Shown here: piece after piece, positions 1 to 10,192 of the stretch
Numbering within the stretch: the first letter of the stretch is position 1
Layout: each line of letters begins with the position of its first letter
NCBI RefSeq assembly: GCF_001649575.2
Contig: NC_051441.1
Span: 10,760,594-10,824,593 of the forward strand
Origin: Kryptolebias marmoratus
Taxonomy: Eukaryota; Chordata; Actinopteri; Cyprinodontiformes; Rivulidae
Length of the DNA: 64,000 bases
Direction: 5' to 3'
The notes under the pieces: model-generated
The model's database searches: none
What the model was told of the DNA's origin: nothing
What the model saw: only the letters and a program-made list of their open reading frames with translations
Made by a program: the position numbers and the translations under genes

Positions 1-1225
1 ATTAATGTGAAACTAAGTGGAATGAACAGTGAATATAGAGAAAGTCAGGGCAGATCAAATAAAAGCTCTTTGTGCAAATGTTTTACAGCATACACCACAA
101 AAATACTTTTAAAGAAATTAAACAAGCACTCAGAACTCTTCAAAACAAATATACAGCTGGAAAGACTTATATTATATACAGTGAATGCGAAACAATATAT
201 TTTAACACACAGTAAAAAGTTTGTACCTTACTTCTTGGTAATCTCCAGTTATCATTCGATGACTAATAAATGAAGCATCATTCCAGCATGCTGTGAAGAT
301 TCTGACTTCAAAGGCAAGATCCTGATTATGTCACTGATGACACTACATATGATGTCACTGATGACATCACTCATTGTTATAGCCTGCCAATCACTTTGAA
401 TAATGCTGTGCTTGACAGGTTGCTGATTTGCTGGCCCTGTTATGTGGTTCCACATCTTGGATTGATTCCTCCCATTGGACACCCCTCTGTTTTCTGGTTG
501 GACTGATTCTTTCCTGCTCCTCCAACCACAGAAGTGGCCCATTTATTTAAATCCAGCTCTCCTGTAAATGGAATCTGACCAGCTTGCCTCTTCGTTTGGG
601 TGTCTTGTGAAACGTTTGAACCTGGCTTATTAGTTGCTGGTTAAAATGTTTGTTAATTCAAACTAGTTGTTATTATTATTTTTGATCAAGTGTTTGGTTT
701 GAGGCCTGACTGTGAACATCTTTGTAAGTTTCTTGAGACAGGCCCAGAAATCTTACTTATAGAAACCTTTGTTTTTGTTAAGTTTGTTACTGACTAAAAG
801 CTTTTGAGTTAGGTTCTTTGTTATTTAGTTTTTGTAAGTTTTTGTAAATTTGTTACATAGAGTTTTAATTAAATACTACTATATTGTTTAATTTAATTGT
901 TGGTTTTATTGTTGTACTGCATTTTGTTAGGTGTTATATTTGTAAATCCTATCTAATGGTAATTAGTGCTGTTAACTGTACCCTCCTTTTGTCCTCCTTC
1001 TTTAAAACTGAAAAGTTTTTTGCTGTTCTTGTCGTTGGTTATCTCCAAGTTCTTCAAATGGTATTTTTATACTGGATGACTTTATAGTGCAGCTTTTAAC
1101 AAAACTGTTGTGCAGTTTGCAAGGCAACATTCTAATGATGTCACTGATGAGGTCATCATGCTTTGCTGTTGCCTGGAGACAGGAACAACTTAGGCTCCAC
1201 CCTAATACAGAAGAACTTTGGACTC
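1..1225. other. Gene-free AT-rich stretch with a dispersed short repeat
   Basis: I see no coding gene here; the open frames are short and lack recognisable domains. Two places (about 308-345 and 1122-1152) share the same-strand core ATGTCACTGATGA, preceded in both by an AAGGCAA-type segment. The first place also holds a second core about 24 bp on. The two segments may be pieces of one repeat. The interval between them is TTTG/TTAAT-rich with no recognisable element. Confidence 0.4.
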
Positions 1226-1392
1226 CAGAATTCAATTCAATTTAATTCAAAAATACTTTATAAATCCCAAAGGGAAATTAAATGTTATTGTAGCTCATAA
1301 TCCTGGTTTCATTAAAGAGTTGTTCTAGATGCTGATGGCTGTGGGCAGAAAGGATCTCTTGTAGCAGTCTGTCCTGATGTGTCCTCAGTCCT
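1226..1392 (-). repeat. LINE-like 3' tail repeat fragment
   Basis: The segment contains ATTCAA repeats, then AAAATACTTTATAAATCCCA and AGGGAAATTAAATG, then a GATGCTGATGGCTGTGGGCAG block. I recognise this combination as the 3' tail of an abundant teleost non-LTR retrotransposon, lying beside its ATTCAA simple repeat. It abuts the H3-like pseudogene with no gap. On the minus strand the pseudogene's open frame continues into it. The family name is not certain. Confidence 0.5.
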
Positions 1393-1395
1393 GCT

Positions 1396-1704
1396 GTCCT
1401 CAAAGAGCCCCACCAGGCAAGCCTTGCTGGCTTCCTGCAGAGCCATGACGACCGAGCTGTCGAGGCGCAGGTCGGTCTCGAAGTTGTGGATAATCTCCTG
1501 GACCAGGCGCCAGAAGGGCAGCTTCCGGATGAGCAGCTCGGTGGACTTCTGGTAGTAGTGGATCCCCCTGAGAGCCACGGTACTGAGCCTGTAGTGGTGA
1601 GGCTTCTTCACTCCATCGACCGGGGCGCTCTTGCGGGCAGCTTTGGTGGTGAGCTGCTTCCGGGGAGCTTTACCTCCAGTGAATTTACAGGCGGTCTGCT
1701 TGCA
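1396..1704 (-). pseudogene. Histone H3-like pseudogene, C-terminally truncated
   Basis: A minus-strand open frame (1312-1794, 160 codons) carries an H3-like segment at residues 31-133. It runs from [15 protein letters not shown] through [12 protein letters not shown] to [16 protein letters not shown]. This matches H3 from about residue 3 to 106. The last roughly 29 residues of the histone fold are missing; the frame instead runs into repeat-derived sequence (SRTEDTSGQ...). One residue is missing in the SAP-ATGG-VKK linker, and normally invariant positions are changed, such as HHY for HRY and GIHYY for EIRRY. The copy has no intron, is surrounded by repeats and has no histone stem-loop, so I call it a decayed retrocopy. 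The upstream codons 1-30 are not histone. Confidence 0.85.
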
Positions 1705-1890
1705 GAATGATTGTAACAGAGCTACTCCAACATGCAGCCACTTTGAAGCATCGCTGCAGATTGATGTTGTGCTCACTTTCATGTCCAGAAACAAACAGAA
1801 TTTTTGTACACATATAGTGGCTGGAATAACATACAGAAGTACAGGAACATCACTGATGATTATTGCCTATACGTCCCACTGTAAAAGTAA

Positions 1891-2292
1891 ATGACTCCAC
1901 CAAGGGTGGTGGAGAATGGCAGGGCTAAGATACTGAGGGACTTCCTAATTCAGAGTGATGAACAGGTGATGGCTAACCAAGTAAACATTGTGATGGTTGA
2001 CAAGATACAGAAGAAGGCAGTGGTGATAGATGTAGCAGTCCCAAGCGGCTGTACCATCAGGAAGAAGGAGCACGAAAAGCTTGAGAAATACTAAGGGCTG
2101 AAAGAGGAATAGAGCAGCTGTGGACGGTCAAGGCTTCATGGATACCAGTTGTTATCTGAGCACTCGGTGCTGTGACCCCTAAACGGAAAGAGTGGCTCCA
2201 GCAGATCCCAGGGACAACCTCAGAGATCTCTGTCCTAGGAACAGCTAAGATACACGCAGAACCCTCAGGCTCCCAGGCCTCTAGTAGAGGAC
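1891..2292 (+). mobile_element. LINE fragment: C-terminal end of a retrotransposon ORF
   Basis: The frame encodes KILRDFLIQSDEQVMANQ...DKIQKKAVVIDVAVPS...IRKKEHEKLEKY. I recognise this as the conserved C-terminal segment that follows the reverse transcriptase in a common teleost LINE-type ORF. It stops at 2094. Beyond the stop the DNA still resembles the rest of that tail (GCTGTGACCCCTAAACGGAA, then CAGCAGATCCCAGGGACAAC), but with stops and frame breaks. It is a dead 5'-truncated copy; no reverse transcriptase domain is present. Confidence 0.7.
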
Positions 2293-2509
2293 CCAAGATT
2301 CAAGTGTAGTGGAATTGCCCATGTGGAAAAATATGGAAAGCTGGGAATTTTCTTGCTCACATTTTTTGTTGGGAGGAAATGTAGTTGTTTTTCCCAAGTC
2401 CAGCTGACCTCAACTCACATCTAGCCTTGGCCTGTCAAGAGTCTGCAAATTTATTTGATTGATAAATTTTGAACTCAGAGTGCACTTTTCCTGACCTTGT
2501 GGTTGGCTA

Positions 2510-3190
2510 CATAACGAGGTCAACCTTCTTAGCTGCTTTAGGTTTAAATCATCATCCTTCCACCACTGTGCTTGACAATTGGTATGAGATGTTTGTGCTG
2601 ATGTGTTGTGTTTGGGTTTCTCCTAATTTGCATGATGAACAAAAGCTTTGCTTTGTCCTACTCTGTACAAATAGTTTGGATGTTTGTACAGATGCAGCTT
2701 TATAAACCTATGTTGTCCAGCCATTTTTTTATTATAGAGAAGAGGTTTTCTTCTACAAACAGACTATGCTTGTTGAGTTGTTTTTTACTTCAGCCGTCAT
2801 AAAAGTGACATTTTAGCATGTTATTTCAGGCTGCCAGATACTTGGCTCTCAGTCTGTTCAGTTTTTCTGAGCATTTAAATGAACCTGCTGTGACGTCCAC
2901 TCTCGGGAAGACTGGCAGCTGTCTTGAATCTTTTCCACTTCTGAATAATCTACTCACAGTAGAATAACGAACGTCAAAATGTCCTTTGAACCTTTCACAG
3001 TTTGATGAGCAGCTTCTATGTCTGTCTTTTTTGGCGTTATGTGACCACATACCTGTATGCTCCAGATCAGCAAACTGCCAAACTTCTGCTTTTATAGAGT
3101 TTCTCAGTTAACAGTTGCATTTGATTAGCACCACCTGCCTTCTTCCTACCCTTTAAAACCACTTAAAATCAGTAAGAATTTGTTTTCTTT
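2510..3190 (-). mobile_element. Degenerate Tc1-like transposon, transposase antisense
   Basis: On the minus strand, 2826-3050 encodes a decayed N-terminal Tc1 transposase segment. It has a start-like KKDRHRS, a helix-turn-helix remnant (YSTVSRLFRSGKDSRQ) and a PRVDVTAG segment where intact relatives have PRSGRPSK. The DNA from about 2550 (ACTGTGCTTGACAATTGGTA) and at 3055-3140 (ATGCTCCAGATCAGCAAACTGC, TGCTTTTATAGAG, CATTTGATTAGCACCACCTG) also matches the body and end of a very common fish Tc1 family as I remember it. It is internally deleted and has no complete DDE domain. Confidence 0.7.
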
Positions 3191-3724
3191 ATAGACTGCT
3201 TTTGTTTTTGTTGTTGTTGTTAAACAAATGATTGCACTGTGTTATATCTTTAACTAATTTTAAGGCATTTTAAGGAGTATATATTTTTAATATGCCCCAA
3301 ATAATAAAACTCTAGAACAGAAACAGGTCTAAATAACATGCAGGTATTTGGATGAATTAATGTTTTGGTTTAATTTCACTTGTCGTTCAGCAGCAGTAAT
3401 GAATCAGCTATAGTGTACACTAGTGCTCAGCAGCAAACATCAAGCAGATGCAAAGGGAACTAGTTTTCAAACATAAAAGAACATTATAATTTTATCTCCT
3501 AAATCCAAGGCATACAGGATGTGGAATATTGAATTTAGATTTATCTCATGGACGCTAAAATGGATAACAAACAAATCACACTGTTCAGTCTGCTGAGTGT
3601 GCAAATATGACACTGTTACTGACATCTCTCAATAAAACACAATTTATAGCACCACAACAGCAACAAAGCTGTTGTGCATCACCAGAACTGTCTATATTTT
3701 TGTTTCCATCACAAATATGAATAC

Positions 3725-4000
3725 TTTTTCATCCTGTTTTAGTTATTCAACATTTCCAATGAAACTTTCAACCACCACACCAAGTTTTAGCTCAATATCT
3801 GTAAAACTGACTGTGTTGTAGCCATTTTTGTGTTTGCTAAGGTCAGTTGGCTGTGGTGGCCATCTTGAATCAGATTGTCTTCAAAAGCTAATGAATTATA
3901 GATGTACCTGTGTCTAATGATTATTTTCTGCCAGTTTCAATAAAATTTGTGCAGTGGTTCATGAAATGATTTTGTAACAAACAGACACACCCACCACACA
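3725..4000 (+). repeat. Dispersed repeat family A, copy 1
   Basis: This copy shows the family core: CCACCACACCAAGTTTTAGC, then TCAATATCTGTAAAACTGAC, TGTAGCCATTTTTGTGT and GTGGTGGCCATCTTGAATC. It ends with a short run of acagacacacc. The same ordered blocks recur at 7.3, 16.8, 31.4, 41.9, 53.8 and 54.2 kb, and inverted at 60.6 and 61.9 kb. Confidence 0.75.
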
Positions 4001-5019
4001 TCAATGTGCCAAAATACTGTATTATCATCCACCTGTACCCTTTGGGCCTTTTAAATATTAAAAAGAAAGTCTATCAAAAGCTGTAATAACAGGAAAATAT
4101 GTAACAGTGTTATACAGCTCTAAACCTCTTATGTGGAAATTATTTTTCCACTGTTGCAGAGATAATTAGGAACTTTTTTTGCCCACTGCTATAGTTCAAA
4201 ATGAAGTTTGTACAGGCTCACAAAAAACAGAAACTGTGCTTACAGTTCCTTCACTCTTTCAGCTCCATGCTTCTTTTAGCAGAAGAATTCTGTCGTTGTG
4301 TGTTGTCCGACCTAAGGTGTTGCTCCTAATGTATTTAGATATGACACAGCATTTTAAAGAGGACCTTCAATGTTTACACGTAGCAATGTCACTTTTAAAG
4401 AGCGGGGGTGAATCGAGCGACGATAAGAAGGAAGCAAAGTGTTGCACTCAAATCTAATTTACTGCTGAAGAACTGAACACCATGGGAATGACAATGTGAC
4501 CTCTTTTGCCTCACTTAAGGTCATGTTTCACAGGTTTATCCTAAACACCATAGCTGCAGTGCTATCATTTGCACTTGTAGCCAGAGGAATTGAGTGAAAC
4601 CAGAATATGCAGGTACTTATAATACAGTTTGTTCACATGTACTGTTTCCTCCACCCTATTTTGAAATAAGACAGCAGAGTTCATTGTCAGAGTGTATTTT
4701 GATTGTAAAATAAATGGTCAGACTTCTTTAAACTCATTTGAAATGGTGCATGTCTTTTCCATACTTGCTTTAATTAGTATAAGACAAAATGCAGGAGAGT
4801 ATAACGTCACTTATAAACACATATTACATTATGAGGTGAAAAGCAAATGCTCCTGTGATGTAATAGATCTATGAATACAAATTGCGCTATTACATTTTCA
4901 CAATTATTTAAACCAGTTTGAAGATGGGTAAAAGACGATCAAAAATCGTATTTAAATTTATTGGGTTTGTTTTTTTTCAGTGATGTTCAGGGTACAGTTC
5001 AGCTCATTTGACGTGAAGT

Positions 5020-5215
5020 TGATGGAAAAATTATGAACAGTTATTATCTTAGCTGTTGCGGAAAGTTTTTTGAACGACCTCGGTTTAGAAAAACAGAGTT
5101 TAATTTTGATTGGATTGACAAGTTAACAGCTAATCTGAGTGAGATCAAGACCGATCTGGACTGCTGCGCTATCTACAACAGATAAGATATTAAATGTTCA
5201 TAAGCCTTCTACAAA
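5020..5215 (-). repeat. Dispersed repeat family B, internally deleted copy
   Basis: The left part (5030-5160) is one terminal inverted repeat arm, GTTATGAACAG through TTTAATTTTGATTGGATTGA. The right part (5168-5215) is the start of the opposite arm, CTACAACAGATAAGATATTA then TGTTCATAAGCCTTCTAC. The two arms are almost adjacent, so the internal region is missing. Confidence 0.65.
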
Positions 5216-7305
5216 ACTCCACTTCCATTTAGTGTGGCTTATCTTTTGTCAATCTTTGCTTCTGTCTATTCTTTAGGCTAAAATTAAAACAGTACATTTA
5301 ATGTGTTTATTCTTGACTACAGCAACCACAGTGTCTTTCCATGCGCATCACCTGGACAGATTAAGAGGCCCAGTGTGGTGAAAAATGCCCCATCTTTCCC
5401 AGCTGCTGGAAACTCCTTCACAAAGCTGCATCAAAGGCAACAAGCCTCCTCCTTTATCCCACTTACTCAGTTGCCTGGTAAACAGGTGGTGGGCGCTCAC
5501 AGGTGAATAATTATGAAGGGTAGATTTCACTCAGAGGTGGGAAATCAAAGCAGTATTCAAATCATGAAAATGTGAATCCTCTAGCTCAAAATACCTCACA
5601 AGTCAGTCAGAATTATATTTTTATTATCATGCCAGTATAATCTGCCATCATAACATCAAGCTTGAAAGACAGATATTCTCAAATCATCTCAAACTATTTC
5701 AAAAAGCAAAGTTTTTGTTCTTTTTATTATTATTATAATGAATGTTTAGATTTTTTTGACATTTCTTTTGTCAAATCTGGCTTCTATAACAGCATCCCAA
5801 ATGAAGCTATTAAGCTTTAAACTGGTGCTGAAAAGCAGCCAGGCTCTACCCTTGTGGGGGTCTTTTACAGCTTGCAGCCACTCTTGAAGAATCACTTTTC
5901 TCATTTTGGCGTTTCCCTGTGATCAATTCATGCCATCTGGCTATATTTTATTTAACACATAATTGTTGTGCTCCCCTTCCCATGTCCCCTGCAGCTCATT
6001 TATTCGCATGTTGGAGAAAAGATTTAAGAGCGTGTGATCACTCCTTTCCACTCCTCTACTCTACACTCACTCGTTCCCACGTCTAATTCAAGTGGCAGAA
6101 ACGGGCCATTCATTACCGGGCAGTTTCTGTGATCAATTCTTCATCTCATACAGTGGCGAGCTCATAAAGGATCAAGACGTCATAAATTAGGCTCTGAGCA
6201 GGTGTAAAGATGAATTGTTTTTCTCTTTTGTGATCTCCTGCTTTTTACTGCACAGCACAATGACTTATTTTCCTCCACGAAAAACCTCTTTGTCTTTTTT
6301 GGTGTAATACTATTTGATTCTATCTGTTCTGAGGTCCAGCTCATGTGCTGCCTTTTAAATTATATACTGTATCTCCCTCAGACAGCAGAGAGAAGCAGAG
6401 AGTGGATCTGACTTTTCAAACCTGTGGAGAGGTGGTGTAGAGTCTGATAGTGCTGAGGAGGCACGGCTGACAGCTCTCTGAATGGACATAATGTTGGACT
6501 GTGTGCATGCCAAGGCTGCTTTGATGCAGACTTTCTGCACAAGTAGCAAATCCTAAAAGCCTGAGGCAGTCCGAAGCATAAATCATTACATAATAAGTAA
6601 TGAGCCCTGTGTATTGGCAAGAATGAATTAGTTATATGACATATAAATTAGTTATGGGGTATGAAGGCGAGACGTGAAGAAAGACCAAAGATGTTAGAAA
6701 TCAGTTGTCCTACACTCAGAGTTTATTAGCACATTTAACTAATGAAGGCTTGTAGTGGTTACAGTGGTCAGCTTTTGGTAAAACTGATTTAGAAAAGTGA
6801 TTATATTTTTTCTGCAGAGCGGTTCCTAAGGTTGTATTTAAAAAATACTGTTAAACTCATTTGTTTTACTCTTTTAGAAATTTAATGTCCTGTGAACTTT
6901 GTTTGAATATGAAGCATGAAGATCATTTTAACTGTTTATTTAGAAAAATGCAGCAATCTGCTGTGCAAAATCCTAACCTGCAGATAATACTAACACTGCA
7001 ATTGTTCTCTTTATAACACAACCCAGAGGAATATATTGAGGAATATATGTGAATTCATGCAGTCAAGAGAACAACTGTATTTGACATGTCAAAATGGCAT
7101 CTTGTTATCATGAGTGCGGCTTTCTGCAAATGCTGCATTTTAGTCTTAGTCATGGGTTTTTCCTAAACATTTTTAAACCCAAATTATCTTAAACAAACCA
7201 GAAAAACGACATGTAGTGCTAATGACAAAATTGTGTTCATTTATGTGACACCATTGCATATTTTTACACCTAACTATAGGCCTCTTTTATCCTGAGCTAA
7301 AGCCT

Positions 7306-7780
7306 TGAAGGAATGTGCATCACTTGCTGCCTTTCATAAAACAGTTATAAATTAGGATCATCTTATGTTGATAAATAACAAAGTTTAAGACGTTTTGGTC
7401 AAAACTTGAAAATGACATTATGCACACTCTCACTCAATACTGCAGGATCTTGCTCGAAAAGTTAGCACTCAGCGTATCTGTTGGGAATGACTCTCGGCTA
7501 CTACCACACCAGATTTTTGCTCAATATTTGTGAAACTGAGTTATGGTTATGTTTGTGTTGACTAAGGTCGGTTAGTTGTGGTGGCCATCTTAAATCGGGT
7601 TGACTCCAAAAGATATTCAGGTTTAGATGTTAATTTAATGACTATTTTCTGAAGGTTTTATTAATATCCTTTCAGAGGTCATGTTAGCTGTTTGCTAACA
7701 CGACACACAAGTGAACAAACACAGACACGCACACAGAGGCAAAATTATTATTGTATGCATTTCACCTTTCAGCAGCAGGT
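7306..7780 (+). repeat. Dispersed repeat family A, copy 2 (near full length)
   Basis: It begins with GAAGGAATGTGCATCACTTGCTGCC and includes the ATCATCTTATGTTGA block. It then carries the core GACTCTCGGCTACTACCACA, the GTGGTGGCCATCTTAAATCG block, and a tail of acacagacacgcacacagaggcaaaattatta. It is one of the longest copies in the window and shows the family's 5' end. Confidence 0.75.
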
Positions 7781-8386
7781 GATAATTAGTGTTTTTGCTG
7801 CTTATAAGATTGTATCATTCTGAAATGTGCAACACCTTCTGTTCTCCCTGGCAACAGTAAGGTAATGGATGACTTTTAGCTTATGTTTAATGGTCTGGAC
7901 AGTCTAAATGGTAAAAAAGTGTCTGACCAGATTTATTTTGAGCATTTTGTTAAAAACAGTTTAAAACAGTTACAGAATGTTTTCTGTCCAGGGAAACTTA
8001 TATTTCAACATATTGATAAATATGGACTAAACAGCTTATTAGAAGCTAAGGTTTTTATTGACCTTACTCCTGTGCTTATTGTTCCATTTTCTTCAATATA
8101 AAATGTTTTCAAAGGTTGCATAGTCTCTGTGGGTGTAACTCAAACAAATAATGGTTAAGATGCATTAATGGCAAAAAAAAAATCTTAGGTAAATATGGAA
8201 TGACTATTTCTTTTGTTTTACCTCACAGATTTGCAACAGAAAGTAGATTGCTCACTTACCAAGGGAGTTTTCAGTCCTGCTGACCAGTTTTGAAGATTTT
8301 ATGCAAATACACCATTTATAAGGAGCAATAAATAAATGTTATTCACATGCTTGCACATTACATTGAATGAGGCTGGCCTAAAAAAC

Positions 8387-8390
<4 letters not shown>

Positions 8391-8419
<29 letters not shown>
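8391..8419. repeat. (AG)n microsatellite
   Basis: About 14 uninterrupted AG units follow AACTTTA. No gene context. Confidence 0.95.
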
Positions 8420-8426
<7 letters not shown>

Positions 8427-9095
8427 GAATAAATATTACCATCTACAGCAACAGCTTAACATTTGAGACTAAGGCATACTGACCTAAATCAGGCTGCACA
8501 GTTACTGTAAATGTGACTATCGCAAATTATTTACCTGAAAACCAGATTGCAACCAGCAACACAGATTGCTGTAATTGTGGCAATTCATATTGTGAATGTA
8601 AGAACATAGCTGCATTCATGAGAGCACGCCTGTTTTTTGCCACCACAGTCGTGACTGTTTACCACAAAGAACATGCTAACCTAGTTGACACAGTTATAAA
8701 AGCATGATCAATCTCTATGCATAGAGAGATTAAATCATCAAATAGTAAGGGGTAGGGGTAAAAAAGCATAAAACATAAATTGCCTGCTCTTATTTAATTT
8801 GTTTATTTAATGCTAATTCACTACAAAGAGAACAGAAAGGTTTGTTTTCAATATTCTGCTGTGAATGTTTCAGTCTTCAGCATTGTGAAAAGCAAACATT
8901 ATCCCTCTCAGCTGTTAGATGAATGATTTCAGCTACTTGTTTTTCCTCATTTTTAAGGCAGTAAAACATATTCATGCTGATTTTAGGACAACTCTTTGAT
9001 GTTGGGATCCAATGGGCATTTTTCATCACTTTATTTAATTTCCTACAAAACAAAGCAAATGAGGAAACAGTCCCAATATCCCTCCCCCTTTGATG

Positions 9096-9160
9096 TATGT
9101 GGGTGTGTGTGTGTGTGTGTGGGTGGGTGTGTGTGGGGGTGGCTGTGTGTGTGTGTGTAT
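9096..9160. repeat. Imperfect (GT)n / GTGGG tract
   Basis: GT repeats are interrupted by GGGTGGGTGTG and GGGGGTGGC. Open frames predicted across it are products of the repeat. Confidence 0.9.
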
Positions 9161-9639
9161 TTCCCAAAACATAACATTAAAGCTGTAAGTGTTTAGGGAA
9201 TTAAAGCACACTAACATGAGAATCTTTTCACAAAATCCTGCCTGTTGCCAGTCTGTAGACTATCTTGACTAAAATACAAGAGGTTTTATTGTGTCTTAAG
9301 AATGTTTTTGTTCCTTTTTTAATTGCCCAGCCAGAGTTCATTAGCACGTTAGAGTTGGATATTCAGACTCTTCACACTGCATGGCAAATTAGACAGAGCA
9401 GCCAATCCCATTCAGCATCTGCCTCAGCAACACACGTGTTTGTGCACACATATAGTTAGTGTTTGCTCATGTGAAGGTGCATGTGTGTGCATGTTTAAAC
9501 AGACTATCCTGTGATCAAAAGCAACTGTCAGGTAGCTGAATATGCAATCAATCAAGTTGTGAGGGGACTCATGACAATAAAGAGAGACACTGACAGAAAA
9601 CAAACATGCACTCTGTCCTTTTCCACCGTCAACTTCACC

Positions 9640-10035
9640 GTCCTTTTATCTTCTCTCATCCATCACATCTGTCTCCTCATCACTTAAATTATCTCCCTCT
9701 CTGTCTCGCTCCTTAAACACCTCCTCAGCCTCCCACCTGCAGCTCCGCTCCGTCCCTCCTCTTTTCCTCCCTCCCTTTCTCCTCCCCTTTCCTCCTCCTC
9801 CTGCTGCGCTCCTCTCGACTTGCTGCTCGCTCTCCCCCGCCAGCTCGCACACTCATGCAGCATCCTCCCCTCACCTCTTCTACCTTCACACTCACCTCCT
9901 CATGCCACCCTCTCTCCCGTCTTCTCGCCACCTTCCACTCCATCACCTGCTAACACACATTATTTCTCGCCTTTCCTCGTGTATCGTCTCTCCCTCCTCC
10001 ATCTCTTATTTTCCCTTCCTTCCCTCATACACACA
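9640..10035. promoter_or_regulatory. Long polypyrimidine (C/T) tract upstream of gpr139
   Basis: About 400 bp on the plus strand are strongly C/T-biased (for example 9761-9810, made of CTCC, CTTT and CCTCC runs). It ends about 150 bp before the gpr139 start codon, so it is likely promoter or 5' untranslated sequence. I see no TATA box that fixes the transcription start. Open frames here (9646-9852 and 9725-9946 on the minus strand, 9820-10080 on the plus) encode only low-complexity R/G/E or S/P/L strings and are not genes. Confidence 0.45.
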
Positions 10036-10192
10036 CTCAGGCTTTGCTTGTCTTTGAGCGTGCACACATGCTCATGTTGATTGGCACCCAAGGACAGACC
10101 ACCCTCTCTTCCAAACCGGCTATGGTTTGATTCATCTGGCCAGACTTCTTGACACTGAGCTCAGCTGAGGAAGAGGACAAGGAAGAAAGCCC

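Larger units (their letters stand above)
3191..9600. other. Intergenic region upstream of gpr139, repeats only
   Basis: No exon with coding character plus flanking splice signals was found. The stretch contains two copies of dispersed family A (near 3725-4000 and 7306-7780), one rearranged copy of family B (5020-5215), an AG microsatellite and a GT microsatellite. The short open frames at 4179, 5303, 7883 and 8513 look random. Confidence 0.55.

Noticed and set aside
1486..1710. Plus-strand frame across the H3-like region
   Set aside because: It is the antisense shadow of the histone pseudogene.
8707..8732. Small palindrome TCTCTATGCATAGAGA
   Set aside because: It is only 16 bp, a length expected now and then by chance in 64 kb of AT-rich DNA.
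8877..9217. His/Thr-rich and Val/Cys/Gly-rich frames
   Set aside because: They are translations of the (GT)n tract.
9646..9946. Arg/Gly/Glu-rich minus-strand open frames
   Set aside because: They are the translation of the polypyrimidine tract's complementary strand; low complexity.
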